Part shown: positions 34,539 to 42,964 of the stretch, piece by piece
Position numbering within the stretch: the stretch's first letter is position 1
Layout of the letters: each line of letters begins with the position of its first letter
Assembly: GCF_034439435.1 (NCBI RefSeq)
Contig: NZ_JAPCKJ010000004.1
Span: 398,977-462,976 of the forward strand
Origin: Sarcina sp034439435
Lineage (GTDB): Bacteria; Bacillota; Clostridia; Clostridiales; Clostridiaceae
DNA length: 64,000 nucleotides
Reading direction: 5' to 3'
Translations under genes and position numbers: made by a program
The notes under the pieces: generated by a model
What the model was told of the DNA's origin: nothing
The model's input: the letters and a program-made list of their open reading frames with translations, nothing else
The model's database searches: none

Positions 34539-34844
34539 CTACCATCCAAAGTCAGCCACATAATTATCTACATCTTCACCTATAACATCTATTAGATGTA
34601 TAGGTGAAACTTCATATTTATGTAACTTATCAATTAAACTTTCAACCTTATCCTTGTTAGGAGATATTTTTTCAATAGAATCTCTCTCTATATTGGTTAA
34701 AACTTCATCCATAAAATCTTTTCTTTCAACTTCTATGCCATATACCATGTTTCCCTTAAAACAGGTTTCTATTAATCTATAACAAAATTTGTAACACTTA
34801 TCTTCTAATTTTACTTCTTTACACAAATTTTTTATGACTCTCAT
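34539..34844 (-). CDS. DUF6514-family protein
   Basis: 101 residues, soluble. The central YGIEVERKD segment (about 36-44), DEVLTNIERDSIEKISPNKDKV (in part) and the C-terminal PIHLIDVIGEDVDNYVADF fit the small clostridial DUF6514 family. Function unknown. GAGGGGGAA precedes ATG 34844. It lies 51 nt upstream of acpS in the same direction and may be co-transcribed with the acpS-mazF group. Cysteines at about 8, 17, 21 and 28 could bind metal, but their spacing matches no standard motif. Confidence 0.7.
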   Translation of the reverse strand: MRVIKNLCKEVKLEDKCYKFCYRLIETCFKGNMVYGIEVERKDFMDEVLTNIERDSIEKISPNKDKVESLIDKLHKYEVSPIHLIDVIGEDVDNYVADFGW

Positions 34845-35212
34845 CGAATTTCCCCCTCATTTCCCTATGTTATATGCATGTACACATTAATCACCTTTAT
34901 CTTATCATCTTTATTTGAAAAAACATGTCAAATCATGCATACTCTCCAGAATTTTTTATCGTTCTTTAACGACATAAGTCCCTTCATGAAAACCCAAAAT
35001 TCATTTTTTTTGTATTTTTCTGAGAATATTTTATTTTTTTTATTTATATTTTTGTGTTTTTTCATAAATTCCTAATAAATTTTATGAAAACGATGTAATA
35101 ACTGAAATTTATCCACTTTTTATATAATTAGTTATATTTATGAAAATTTATAACTATGTAATAATTCATCTGTAATCGTTATATAAAAAGTTAATATGAG
35201 GGGGATTTTTTT
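34845..35212. promoter_or_regulatory. Divergent control region of the GH85 gene
   Basis: This 368-bp AT-rich gap contains an inverted repeat TTTTCATAAA (35059-35068) with complement (35081-35090). Overlapping it is TGAAAACGATGTAA (35085-35098), which matches the CcpA cre consensus at all but one position. TATAAT occurs at 35123-35128 without a convincing -35. The region also serves the leftward DUF6514 gene. Confidence 0.45.
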
Positions 35213-38200
35213 ATGGCAAACAAACAAAAAATGCGTAAGCGTAGAAGGGCTTTACTTTGTGTTTTTGCAGCATTTGCATTTTCTTTTAACGCATTAGGAA
35301 AGGTAACTTACGCAACGCCTAAACAAGACAAAAATATTGTAAACTACGTACAAACTCAAGAAGAGACTTCAAACTCAATTCAGAATCAACCGATCTCATC
35401 TTATTGGTATCCAGAAGATTTATTAAAGTGGAGTGCTAGCACTGATAAAGATACAAACTTCAATAAAAGCACAGTTCCATTAGCAAAAAGAGTCGAAAAA
35501 GAGAAACTTGACACTATTAATGACACTCAAAACAAAGATGTTAAAGTTGTAGCAATTTCTATAATGAATTCAAACACTAGTGGTAACCCATCACAAGGTT
35601 CGAATAAATTTAGTGCTAACACATTCTCTTATTGGCAATACATAGATAAGTTAGTTTACTGGGGTGGCTCAGCTGGTGAAGGATTAATAGTTCCTCCAAG
35701 TCCAGATGTTACTGATTCAGCTCATAGAAATGGAGTTCCTGTTTTAGGTACTGTATTCTTCCCTATGACTGCTCATGGTGGAAAAATGGAATGGCTTGAT
35801 CAATTCCTTCAAAAGGATGCAAATGGTAACTTCCCTATAGTAGATAAATTAATCGAAGTTGCTGAAACATATGGCTTTGATGGATGGTTCATAAATCAAG
35901 AGACTGAAGGAACTGAGCAAGAACCTTTAACTCCTGAACACGCACAACTTATGCAAGAATTAATAAAACAATTTAAAGCAAAATCCAATGGAAAACTTGA
36001 AATCATGTGGTATGATTCAATGACAAAAGATGGTGAAATGGATTGGCAAAATGCTTTAACTGATAAAAATGAATACTTCCTATTAGATGGAGATAAAAAT
36101 AAAGTTGCTGATAGTATGTTCTTGAATTTCTGGTGGACATACAACAGTTTAAAAGATAAAGATTTATTAAGAGTATCTAATGAAAAAGCTAAGGACATAG
36201 GAATTAATCCTTATGATTTATATGCTGGTATAGATGTTCAAGCAAATGGTTATAAAACTCCACTTAGATGGACTCATTATCAAAGAGAAGATCAAGCTCC
36301 ATTTACTTCATTAGGATTATATTGCCCAAGCTGGACTTACTTTGATGCTAAGACTCCAGAGGAGTTCCAATATAATGAAAGTAGATTATGGGTTAATGAG
36401 CATGGTGACCCATCAAAAGGAACTAACGCTGAAAACCTTGATTGGAGAGGAATCTCAACATACTCTGTTGAAAAGAGTGCTGTAACTACTCTTCCTTTCA
36501 CAACTAACTTTAATATGGGTAATGGATATGACTTCTATGTTGATGGTGCTAAGGTATCTACTCAAGATTGGAATAATAGAAGTTTAAACGATATAATGCC
36601 AACTTATAGATGGGTTATTTCAAATGAAGAAAATAACAATGTAAAAGCTGATATAGATTATACTACTGCTTACTATGGAGGTAACTCAATTAAGCTTTCT
36701 GGATACCTAGCTGAGGGTAAATCTTCTACAATAAAACTTTATAGTGCTGATTTAGCTTTACCTGAAGGCGTTCAATTTACAACTACCGCTAAGGCTAATG
36801 GAAATACTGTAGATATGAACTTAGTTCTTACATTCCATGATGGTACAGAGGCTACTATTGCTGCCGATAAAAAACTTGGTACTGACTGGACTAAGCTTAC
36901 TTACGATGTTTCACCATATGTAGGAAAATCAATTAAAACAATTTCTTATAAAGTATCAAGTCCTGTATGTGTTGAAAACTTCTCAGCTAACTTAGGCAAC
37001 ATAACAATTGAAACACCTAACTCAAGTTCTATTGTTAATGTATCTAATACTAATTTAAACGATGTAGACTTTAAGGATGGAATATATGCAGGTGCTAGAC
37101 TTTCATGGACTCCAGAAGGAAATGCTTCCGTTGTACATCATTACGAAGTTTATAGAGTTATGAAAGATGGCACTAAAGTATTATTAGGTGCAACTCCTAA
37201 CACAAGCTATTATGTTAGTGATTTAAGAAGAAATGACAAAGAAGCAAACACTACGTTTGAAGTTGTTGCTGTTAACAAAAACTATAATAGAGGAAATGGA
37301 CAAACAATAAATATGGAATGGCCTGCTTATCCATCTCCAACAGCTTCATTTAAAGTTTCAAACACACTAATAGCACCAGGTCAATCAGTAACATTTACTA
37401 ATACTAGCTCTGAAGTTACTGAAGAAATTGAATGGAAATTCCCAGGCGCTACAGTTGAGACTAGTACAGAGCAAAATCCAACTGTAACTTATGAAGAAGA
37501 AGGAGTTTATCCAGTAATACTTACTGCTAAAAACTCTTCTGGAGAAAATGTTGAAACTAAAACTGAGCTTATAACAGTTACAAATGCTGCAAAGGATGGT
37601 TTAGTAAACCTATCACTTAACAAACCTGCTACAGCATCAAGTTTTGTTAATGAAAACGAGTCACCTAAATTTGCTCTAGACGGAGATGTTAAAACTAAGT
37701 GGTGTGCTGTTGGCTCTGCTCCACATACATTAACTATAGATTTAGGGGATGTTAAAACTATAGGTGAATTAGAAATAAGCCATGCTGAAGCTGGTGGAGA
37801 AAGTAGCGGTATGAATACTAGAGCTTACTCTCTTGAAGTTAGTAACGACGGTGAAAACTTCACTCCTGTATTAAATGTAAATGATAATACAAAGGCTGTA
37901 AGTAATGATGCCTTCCCTGTTACTAAAGCTAGATATGTTAGATTAAATATTATTCAACCTACTCAAGGAGCTGACTCTGCAGCTAGAATATACGAAGTAG
38001 CAGTTAAAGGATTAGATGGAGATGTAGCATTACCTCCTGTTTTAAACCCAGATGAACCAAATAAACCTGTTGATCCAGATCAGCCTACTAACCCAGATAA
38101 ACCTGAAAATCCTGATCAACCTGTTGACCCTGAAAAACCTGTTGATCCTGAAAAGCCAGTTGATCCTGATCAACCTGGTGATTCAGAGAAACCTGAAAAT

Positions 38201-38638
38201 CCTGAAAAACCTGGCGATTCAGAGAAACCTGAAAATCCAGAAGAAAAGCCTGCTGCACCAGCCGATTTAGCTAGTAAAGAAGTTACTCACAATAGTGCTT
38301 TATTAAGCTGGAATGCTCCTGAAAAGGCAGAACCAATTCAAGAGTATGTTGTTTATCAAGATGGAAAGGAAATAGGCAGAGTTCCTACTGATAAGACTCC
38401 ACTTGAATTCTTAGCTAAGGATTTAAATCCTAATACTAAGTATAAGTTCGAAGTATCTTCAATTGATAAAAACGGAAAAGAATCAGATAAGATAACCTTA
38501 GAAGTTACTACAAACAAAAAAGATAGCGGCAATCTTCCTAATACTGGTACTCCAATCAGTACAGGTGCTTTAGCTACTGCTGGTGTTGCTATATCAGCTG
38601 CTGGTGCTTATCTAACTTTAAAGAAAAAGAAAAAATAA
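35213..38638 (+). CDS. Cell-wall-anchored endo-beta-N-acetylglucosaminidase (GH85)
   Basis: 1141 residues. Signal peptide (about 1-35, RKRRRALLCVFAAFAFSFNA), GH85 catalytic domain (about 70-430), a galactose-binding-like module (about 430-600), an Fn3-like module (608-702), PKD domain (about 706-795), F5/8C discoidin domain (about 799-937), a proline-rich PEKP/PDQP repeat spacer (943-1014), a second Fn3 (1015-1103) and LPNTG sorting signal (1108-1112) with hydrophobic tail and KKKKK. The catalytic pair is Asn228 and Glu230 in DGWFINQET. GH85 enzymes cut between the two core GlcNAc residues of N-glycans, releasing glycans from host glycoproteins. GAGGGGG precedes ATG 35213. A possible cre site upstream suggests catabolite control. 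Confidence 0.95.
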   Translation: MANKQKMRKRRRALLCVFAAFAFSFNALGKVTYATPKQDKNIVNYVQTQEETSNSIQNQPISSYWYPEDLLKWSASTDKDTNFNKSTVPLAKRVEKEKLDTINDTQNKDVKVVAISIMNSNTSGNPSQGSNKFSANTFSYWQYIDKLVYWGGSAGEGLIVPPSPDVTDSAHRNGVPVLGTVFFPMTAHGGKMEWLDQFLQKDANGNFPIVDKLIEVAETYGFDGWFINQETEGTEQEPLTPEHAQLMQELIKQFKAKSNGKLEIMWYDSMTKDGEMDWQNALTDKNEYFLLDGDKNKVADSMFLNFWWTYNSLKDKDLLRVSNEKAKDIGINPYDLYAGIDVQANGYKTPLRWTHYQREDQAPFTSLGLYCPSWTYFDAKTPEEFQYNESRLWVNEHGDPSKGTNAENLDWRGISTYSVEKSAVTTLPFTTNFNMGNGYDFYVDGAKVSTQDWNNRSLNDIMPTYRWVISNEENNNVKADIDYTTAYYGGNSIKLSGYLAEGKSSTIKLYSADLALPEGVQFTTTAKANGNTVDMNLVLTFHDGTEATIAADKKLGTDWTKLTYDVSPYVGKSIKTISYKVSSPVCVENFSANLGNITIETPNSSSIVNVSNTNLNDVDFKDGIYAGARLSWTPEGNASVVHHYEVYRVMKDGTKVLLGATPNTSYYVSDLRRNDKEANTTFEVVAVNKNYNRGNGQTINMEWPAYPSPTASFKVSNTLIAPGQSVTFTNTSSEVTEEIEWKFPGATVETSTEQNPTVTYEEEGVYPVILTAKNSSGENVETKTELITVTNAAKDGLVNLSLNKPATASSFVNENESPKFALDGDVKTKWCAVGSAPHTLTIDLGDVKTIGELEISHAEAGGESSGMNTRAYSLEVSNDGENFTPVLNVNDNTKAVSNDAFPVTKARYVRLNIIQPTQGADSAARIYEVAVKGLDGDVALPPVLNPDEPNKPVDPDQPTNPDKPENPDQPVDPEKPVDPEKPVDPDQPGDSEKPENPEKPGDSEKPENPEEKPAAPADLASKEVTHNSALLSWNAPEKAEPIQEYVVYQDGKEIGRVPTDKTPLEFLAKDLNPNTKYKFEVSSIDKNGKESDKITLEVTTNKKDSGNLPNTGTPISTGALATAGVAISAAGAYLTLKKKKK

Positions 38639-38670
38639 TTTTTTTAAATAAGATTTTAGTAAAAATAAAA

Positions 38671-38716
38671 AAAGAGAAATCATATCCTAGAATTTTAGGA
38701 TGTGATTTCTTTTTTA
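38671..38716 (+). terminator. Intrinsic terminator after the GH85 gene
   Basis: AGAAATCATATCCTA (38675-38689) pairs with the nearly perfect complement ending at 38710, then a T run to 38716. It lies about 35 nt past the stop. Confidence 0.85.
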
Positions 38717-38798
38717 CTAAATTTCAATTAAAAGTCTGCTATTTTTTATGTAATCTTCTTTGTAATTTTCTGAAAATTCCTAATTATCTTTTAGTTTA

Positions 38799-38899
38799 AA
38801 ATTGAGTTAATAATGCTCAATTTCTATTTACTTTTAATACTAAAAGTGTATAATTAATAATATCAAGTAATAAAATTTATTACTTGATATTATTAATTA
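38799..38899. repeat. Three consecutive palindromes between the GH85 gene and fprA
   Basis: In order: AAATTGAG with complement (38799-38806 and 38816-38823); ACTTTTA with complement (38830-38836 and 38841-38847); and a 49-bp palindrome whose 24-bp arms (38851-38874 and 38876-38899) are perfect around a single central A. None is followed by a T run. The gap (38717-39124) holds no other visible feature apart from the fprA ribosome site. Confidence 0.7.
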
Positions 38900-39124
38900 A
38901 TTAGAAAAATAAATGTACTTTTTATATTATTTTATCAAAAAAATATTCTGTTATTTGACATAGTAAAATAATTATTGGTAATTCTATATATAATAAGAAT
39001 TTACTTTTTTAATTAATAGGACTAATATTTTTAGGTTTATGCATAATTTTTAATTTATAAAATATATTACATTTTGAAGGGAGGTAGCTGCATATTATTC
39101 TACAAAAAATATGTAGCGTATGTA

Positions 39125-40324
39125 GTGAAGCACTTAAATATTAAAGACGATTTATTTTGGGTAGGAGCATTAGATCCAAACCTTAGAGTATTTGACATAA
39201 TAATGTACACACCTTATGGTACAACTTATAATTCATATGTTGTAAAAGGTAGTGAAAAAACAGCAGTTTTTGAAACTGTAAAAGCTGAATTCTTTGATCA
39301 ATATATATCAAGATTAAAAGACTTAGGTGTTGAGCCTTCAGAAATTGACTACATAGTTGTAAGTCATACTGAACCTGACCATGCTGGTTCTATAGATAAA
39401 TTATTAGAATTAGCTCCTAATGCTAAAGTAGTAGCATCACCTGTTGCTATTAATTATTTAAAAGAAATAGCAAACAGGGATTTTGAATCAATGCCTGTAA
39501 AAGATGGTGATTCAATTTCTTTAGGAAATAAAACTTTAAAATTCATGTCAGTACCATTCTTACATTGGCCTGACACAATCTACACTTATGTAGAAGAAGA
39601 TAAAACTCTTATCACTTGTGATTCATTTGGAAGTCACTACTCTTGTGAAGAGATGTTTGACGATTTAATTCCAAATGAAGAAGAATATATGGAATCATTA
39701 AGATATTATTTTGATTGCATAATGGGACCATTTAAACCATATGTTTTAAAAGCACTTGATAAGATAAAAGATTTAGACATAGAAATTATATGTCCAGGTC
39801 ATGGTCCAATTTTAAGAGCTAATCCATTTAAAATAGTTAACCTTTATAAAGAATGGAGTACTCCAGCTCCAGCTAATGAAATTAAAAAAGTTTCAATATT
39901 CTATGTTTCTGCATATGGATATACTAAACAAATAGCTGAAGAAATAATTGAAGGTATGAAATCAACTGGAAATTTAGAAATAAGCCTATATAATATAATA
40001 GAACATGATATGGCAGAATTAGTTGGTGAAGTTGGTTCATCAGATGCTATATTATTTGGTTCTCCAACAATAGTAAATGAACTTCTTGAGCCAGTAAGAG
40101 ACTTAATGTCAAAACTTAACCCTGTAGTTCACGGTGGAAAAATAGCTGGTGCATTTGGTTCATACGGATGGAGCGGTGAAGCTGTTCCTAGAATTGAAAC
40201 AAGATTAAAAGAATTAAAAATGAAAATGCCTGTTGAAGGATTAAAAATTAAATTTAAGCCATCAGAAGCAGAGTCACAAGAAGCTTTCAACTTTGGTGTT
40301 GAAATCGGAAATGCTTTAAAATAA
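39125..40324 (+). CDS. fprA: FprA-type flavodiiron protein
   Basis: About 399 residues. The N-terminal metallo-beta-lactamase domain has the diiron ligands in VVSHTEPDHAGS, a later LHWPDT, DSFGSHYS and CPGHGP. The C-terminal flavodoxin domain (from about residue 252) has SAYGYTKQIAEEI, FGSPT and GSYGWSGEAV. It reduces O2 to water or NO to N2O, protecting anaerobic metabolism. The start is unclear: the strong GGGAGG (39079-39084) points at an in-frame ATA (39092), while the family N-terminus fits GTG 39125, used here; the frame is open back to TTG 39074. A terminator follows at 40360-40396. Confidence 0.9.
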   Translation: MKHLNIKDDLFWVGALDPNLRVFDIIMYTPYGTTYNSYVVKGSEKTAVFETVKAEFFDQYISRLKDLGVEPSEIDYIVVSHTEPDHAGSIDKLLELAPNAKVVASPVAINYLKEIANRDFESMPVKDGDSISLGNKTLKFMSVPFLHWPDTIYTYVEEDKTLITCDSFGSHYSCEEMFDDLIPNEEEYMESLRYYFDCIMGPFKPYVLKALDKIKDLDIEIICPGHGPILRANPFKIVNLYKEWSTPAPANEIKKVSIFYVSAYGYTKQIAEEIIEGMKSTGNLEISLYNIIEHDMAELVGEVGSSDAILFGSPTIVNELLEPVRDLMSKLNPVVHGGKIAGAFGSYGWSGEAVPRIETRLKELKMKMPVEGLKIKFKPSEAESQEAFNFGVEIGNALK

Positions 40325-40359
40325 TTCTTAAATTATGATACTTAAATCACAATAAACTA

Positions 40360-40396
40360 AAAAAGTAGTAAGTAAAATTTACTTACTACTTTTTAT
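40360..40396. terminator. Bidirectional terminator between fprA and ssb
   Basis: AAAAAGTAGTAAGTAAA (40360-40376) pairs with its complement ending at 40395, with A- and T-runs on both sides. It can serve fprA rightward and the convergent small ssb leftward. Confidence 0.85.
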
Positions 40397-40402
40397 TTTA
40401 TA

Positions 40403-40747
40403 TTAAAAATTATTATCTACTTTGTCATGATTGAAATTAACACACTTAAAATCTTCTACTGAAACCTCTACTATATATCTTCTCTTCCCTTCACTATCCT
40501 CAAAATTTCTCGTTATAAGTCTACCACTCACACTTAATAAATCACCTTTTTTTAGATATTTGCAAGCTATTTCGGCCTTTTTCTCCCACATTATTATTGG
40601 AATAAAATCCTTTTTTCTTTCTCCTGTAGAAGACTTAAAATTTCTTGATACAGCAATTGTGAACTTCGTATATACTTTTTCTCCACCCTCTACATATCTT
40701 AATTCTGGATTCTTTACTAAACGTCCTAATAATACTATTTTATTCAT
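40403..40747 (-). CDS. ssb: Short single-stranded DNA-binding protein
   Basis: 114 residues. The OB-fold landmarks MNKIVLLGRLVKNPELRYVEGGEKV, FTIAVSRNF, DFIPIIMWEKKAEIACKYLKKGDLLSVSGRL (each in part) are clear. The protein ends after the OB fold (VNFNHDKVDNNF) and lacks both the glycine-rich linker and the acidic DDDIPF-type tail that recruits partner proteins. It is therefore probably an accessory SSB and not the essential replication copy, which in Clostridium lies in the rpsF-ssb-rpsR region. The ribosome site is AGGAGG 8-9 nt before ATG 40747. Transcribed divergently from galE. Confidence 0.9.
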   Translation of the reverse strand: MNKIVLLGRLVKNPELRYVEGGEKVYTKFTIAVSRNFKSSTGERKKDFIPIIMWEKKAEIACKYLKKGDLLSVSGRLITRNFEDSEGKRRYIVEVSVEDFKCVNFNHDKVDNNF

Positions 40748-40836
40748 GCAATATTACCTCCTAAAAAATCGTTATCTACCATTTTAACCAAAAAAGTAAA
40801 ATATATTCATATTTTATAGGAAAATCTATTTATTTT

Positions 40837-40867
40837 AGTAAAACTTTTACTTATAATAGTATATAAT
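40837..40867 (+). promoter_or_regulatory. galE promoter region with palindrome
   Basis: The palindrome AGTAAAA-C-TTTTACT (40837-40851) is followed by TATAAT at 40852-40857 and again at 40862-40867, about 35-50 bp before the galE ATG. The -35 element is unclear; the palindrome occupies its place and could be an operator. Confidence 0.35.
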
Positions 40868-40900
40868 AATATTAGAATTATATTTATTGGAGGTATTAAC

Positions 40901-41887
40901 ATGGCAATTTTAGTTTGTGGTGGTGCAGGTTATATAGGAAGTCATATGGTTGCAGAACTACTTGAAAATAATAAGGAAGTTGTTATCTTGGACAACTTTG
41001 AAAAAGGACATGAAGATGCTATTCTTGGTGGAAAACTTTATAAAGGTGATTTAAGAGATAGAAAAATATTAGATAAGATTTTTACTGAAAACAATATAGA
41101 AGCTGTTATTGACTTTGCTGCCTACTCTCTTGTTGGTGAAAGCATGACAGAACCTTTAAAATACTTTAATAACAATGTTTCAGGAACTATAAGTCTATTA
41201 GAAGCCATGAGAGATCATAATGTAAAATATATAGTATTCTCTTCAACAGCAGCTACTTATGGGGAACCAGAAAATATTCCTATATTAGAAACTGATAAAA
41301 ATATTCCAACAAATGCTTATGGAGAGTCTAAGCTTCTTGTTGAAAAGATTTTAAAATGGTGTGATACTTGCTATGGAATAAAATATACTGCCTTAAGATA
41401 TTTTAATGCAGCTGGAGCTCATATAAACGGAAAGATTGGTGAAGATCACTCACCTGAAACTCACCTAATACCTTTAATATTACAAGTTGCTTTAGGAAAA
41501 AGAGACAAGATAATGATGTTTGGAGACGATTATAATACTAAGGATGGTACTTGTGTAAGAGACTATATACATGTATCAGATTTAGCATCAGCTCACTCAC
41601 TAGCATTAGAGAGATTAATGAATGGCGGAGAAAGTAGAATATATAATCTTGGTAATGGTACAGGATTTACTGTAAAAGAGGTTGTGGAGGTTGCTAGAAA
41701 AGTAACTGGTCATCCAATTCCTGCTGAGGTAGCACCTAGAAGAGCTGGAGATCCAGCAACATTAATAGCATCATCAGATAAAGCTATTGAAGAATTAAAC
41801 TGGAAACCAAAATTCAATTCATTAGAAACAATAATTGAAACAGCTTGGAACTGGCATAAAGATCATCCAAATGGTTATGAAAAATAA
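40901..41887 (+). CDS. galE: UDP-glucose 4-epimerase
   Basis: 328 residues. It is an extended short-chain dehydrogenase with the NAD-binding GGAGYIGSH (7-15), FAAYSLVGES, FSSTAATYGEP (catalytic Ser/Thr), the YGESK catalytic Tyr-x-x-x-Lys (near 147), and the late YNLGNGTGFTVKEV and RRAGDPA of GalE. It interconverts UDP-glucose and UDP-galactose for galactose use and for polysaccharide precursors. TGGAGG precedes ATG 40901. It is monocistronic, with a strong terminator at 41905-41940. Other gal genes are not adjacent, so a role in surface glycan supply is as likely as Leloir catabolism. Confidence 0.97.
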   Translation: MAILVCGGAGYIGSHMVAELLENNKEVVILDNFEKGHEDAILGGKLYKGDLRDRKILDKIFTENNIEAVIDFAAYSLVGESMTEPLKYFNNNVSGTISLLEAMRDHNVKYIVFSSTAATYGEPENIPILETDKNIPTNAYGESKLLVEKILKWCDTCYGIKYTALRYFNAAGAHINGKIGEDHSPETHLIPLILQVALGKRDKIMMFGDDYNTKDGTCVRDYIHVSDLASAHSLALERLMNGGESRIYNLGNGTGFTVKEVVEVARKVTGHPIPAEVAPRRAGDPATLIASSDKAIEELNWKPKFNSLETIIETAWNWHKDHPNGYEK

Positions 41888-41904
41888 TAAATTTAATTAA
41901 TATA

Positions 41905-41940
41905 AAAAGAGGCTTTGAATTATAGTTCAAAGCCTCTTTT
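41905..41940. terminator. Bidirectional terminator between galE and the YihY gene
   Basis: AAAAGAGGCTTTGAA (41905-41919) pairs perfectly with 41926-41940. A and T runs flank both sides, so it serves both convergent genes. Confidence 0.9.
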
Positions 41941-41943
41941 ATA

Positions 41944-42795
41944 TTACAAATCACCTAGTTTACCTTTCTCAGCTAAAACAGCATTTATTTCTCCACCTAG
42001 TATTAAAATCATTGAAGTTATAAACAGCCATGTCATAAACATAAATACAGCCCCTAAGCTTCCATACAACCTAGAATAATTACTAAAGTTATTAACATAA
42101 TATGCAAATATATATGAAACTACTATCCACCCTATTGTTGTAGCAGCTGCTCCTGGAATTACTTCTAACCATCCTAGTCTTACACAAGGAGTGGCATTAT
42201 ATAAAAACATAAAAAATAATATCATTATTAAAATAACAACTATATACCTTAAGATATTCCATAAAGAATATATAAATTCTGGATGTTCTAATTCTCTTAT
42301 TAAAAAATCACCTATTACATCTCCAAATACAAATAAAAACAAGGTAGCTATAATAACTAAAGCTAATAAAATTGTATATATAATTGAGAATGCCTTTAAC
42401 TTTACATATGACCTTGTTTCTTTAACTCCATAAGCTTTATTTAATCCTTTTATTACAGCTTTAAATCCTGAAGAAGATACCCAGATAGCTAATCCAATAC
42501 TTATCCATAATAATCCTGTTTGTTCTACATCCACTATTTCAATAACAGTATTTTGTATTAAAGTAAAAGCCTCTGTAGGCATTACATTACTTAATAGATT
42601 AAGCACAGAATCACTATTTAAATGGCTGAATCCTACCAAAGTCATTAAAAACATTAAAAAAGGAATAAATGATAATACCATATAATAAGCTAATTGAGCC
42701 CCTAAGGCAAAAATATCATCATCTCCTATTTTCTTTATAAACATAATAAGAAATATTATAGCTTTTCTCAAAAAACTTTTTGATTTCTTTTTCAT
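41944..42795 (-). CDS. YihY/BrkB-family membrane protein
   Basis: 283 residues with six helices. The family pattern is visible: IFALGAQLAYYMVLSFIPFLMFL (about 28-50, in part), GLLWISIGLAIWVSSSGFKAVIKGLNKAYGV (in part), and LYGSLGAVFMFMTWLFITSMILILGGEINAVL near the C-terminus. These proteins were once called ribonuclease BN by mistake and later virulence factor BrkB; their true role (possibly envelope or transport) is unsettled. ATG 42795 has AGGAG about 8 nt upstream. It is monocistronic and convergent with galE. Confidence 0.9.
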   Translation of the reverse strand: MKKKSKSFLRKAIIFLIMFIKKIGDDDIFALGAQLAYYMVLSFIPFLMFLMTLVGFSHLNSDSVLNLLSNVMPTEAFTLIQNTVIEIVDVEQTGLLWISIGLAIWVSSSGFKAVIKGLNKAYGVKETRSYVKLKAFSIIYTILLALVIIATLFLFVFGDVIGDFLIRELEHPEFIYSLWNILRYIVVILIMILFFMFLYNATPCVRLGWLEVIPGAAATTIGWIVVSYIFAYYVNNFSNYSRLYGSLGAVFMFMTWLFITSMILILGGEINAVLAEKGKLGDL

Positions 42796-42964
42796 ACTCT
42801 ACTCCTTATAATTCATGATAATAAGTATAATTAACTCTAACTATATTAATTATACATATTTATAATACATATGTATAATTAATAAAAATGTAACTTTTTT
42901 GTTAATGAATAGGAATAAAATTAAAATAGTTAAATATGTAAAATTTTAAAAAGGGTGAAGGTTG

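Noticed and set aside
34878..35075. 65-codon open frame on the plus strand before the GH85 gene
   Set aside because: It has no ribosome site, is dominated by Phe and Leu from T-rich DNA, and overlaps the control region. It looks like chance.
38052..38270. 72-codon plus-strand frame inside the GH85 stalk
   Set aside because: It is an out-of-frame shadow of the proline-rich repeats, with Leu/Asn/Ile repeats and no start signal.
40792..40809. 18-bp sequence identical to 45786-45803, as evidence of a shared regulon
   Set aside because: It is almost all A and T; about one such repeat is expected by chance in a window this AT-rich. Only the triple arrangement at 45759-45839 is reported.
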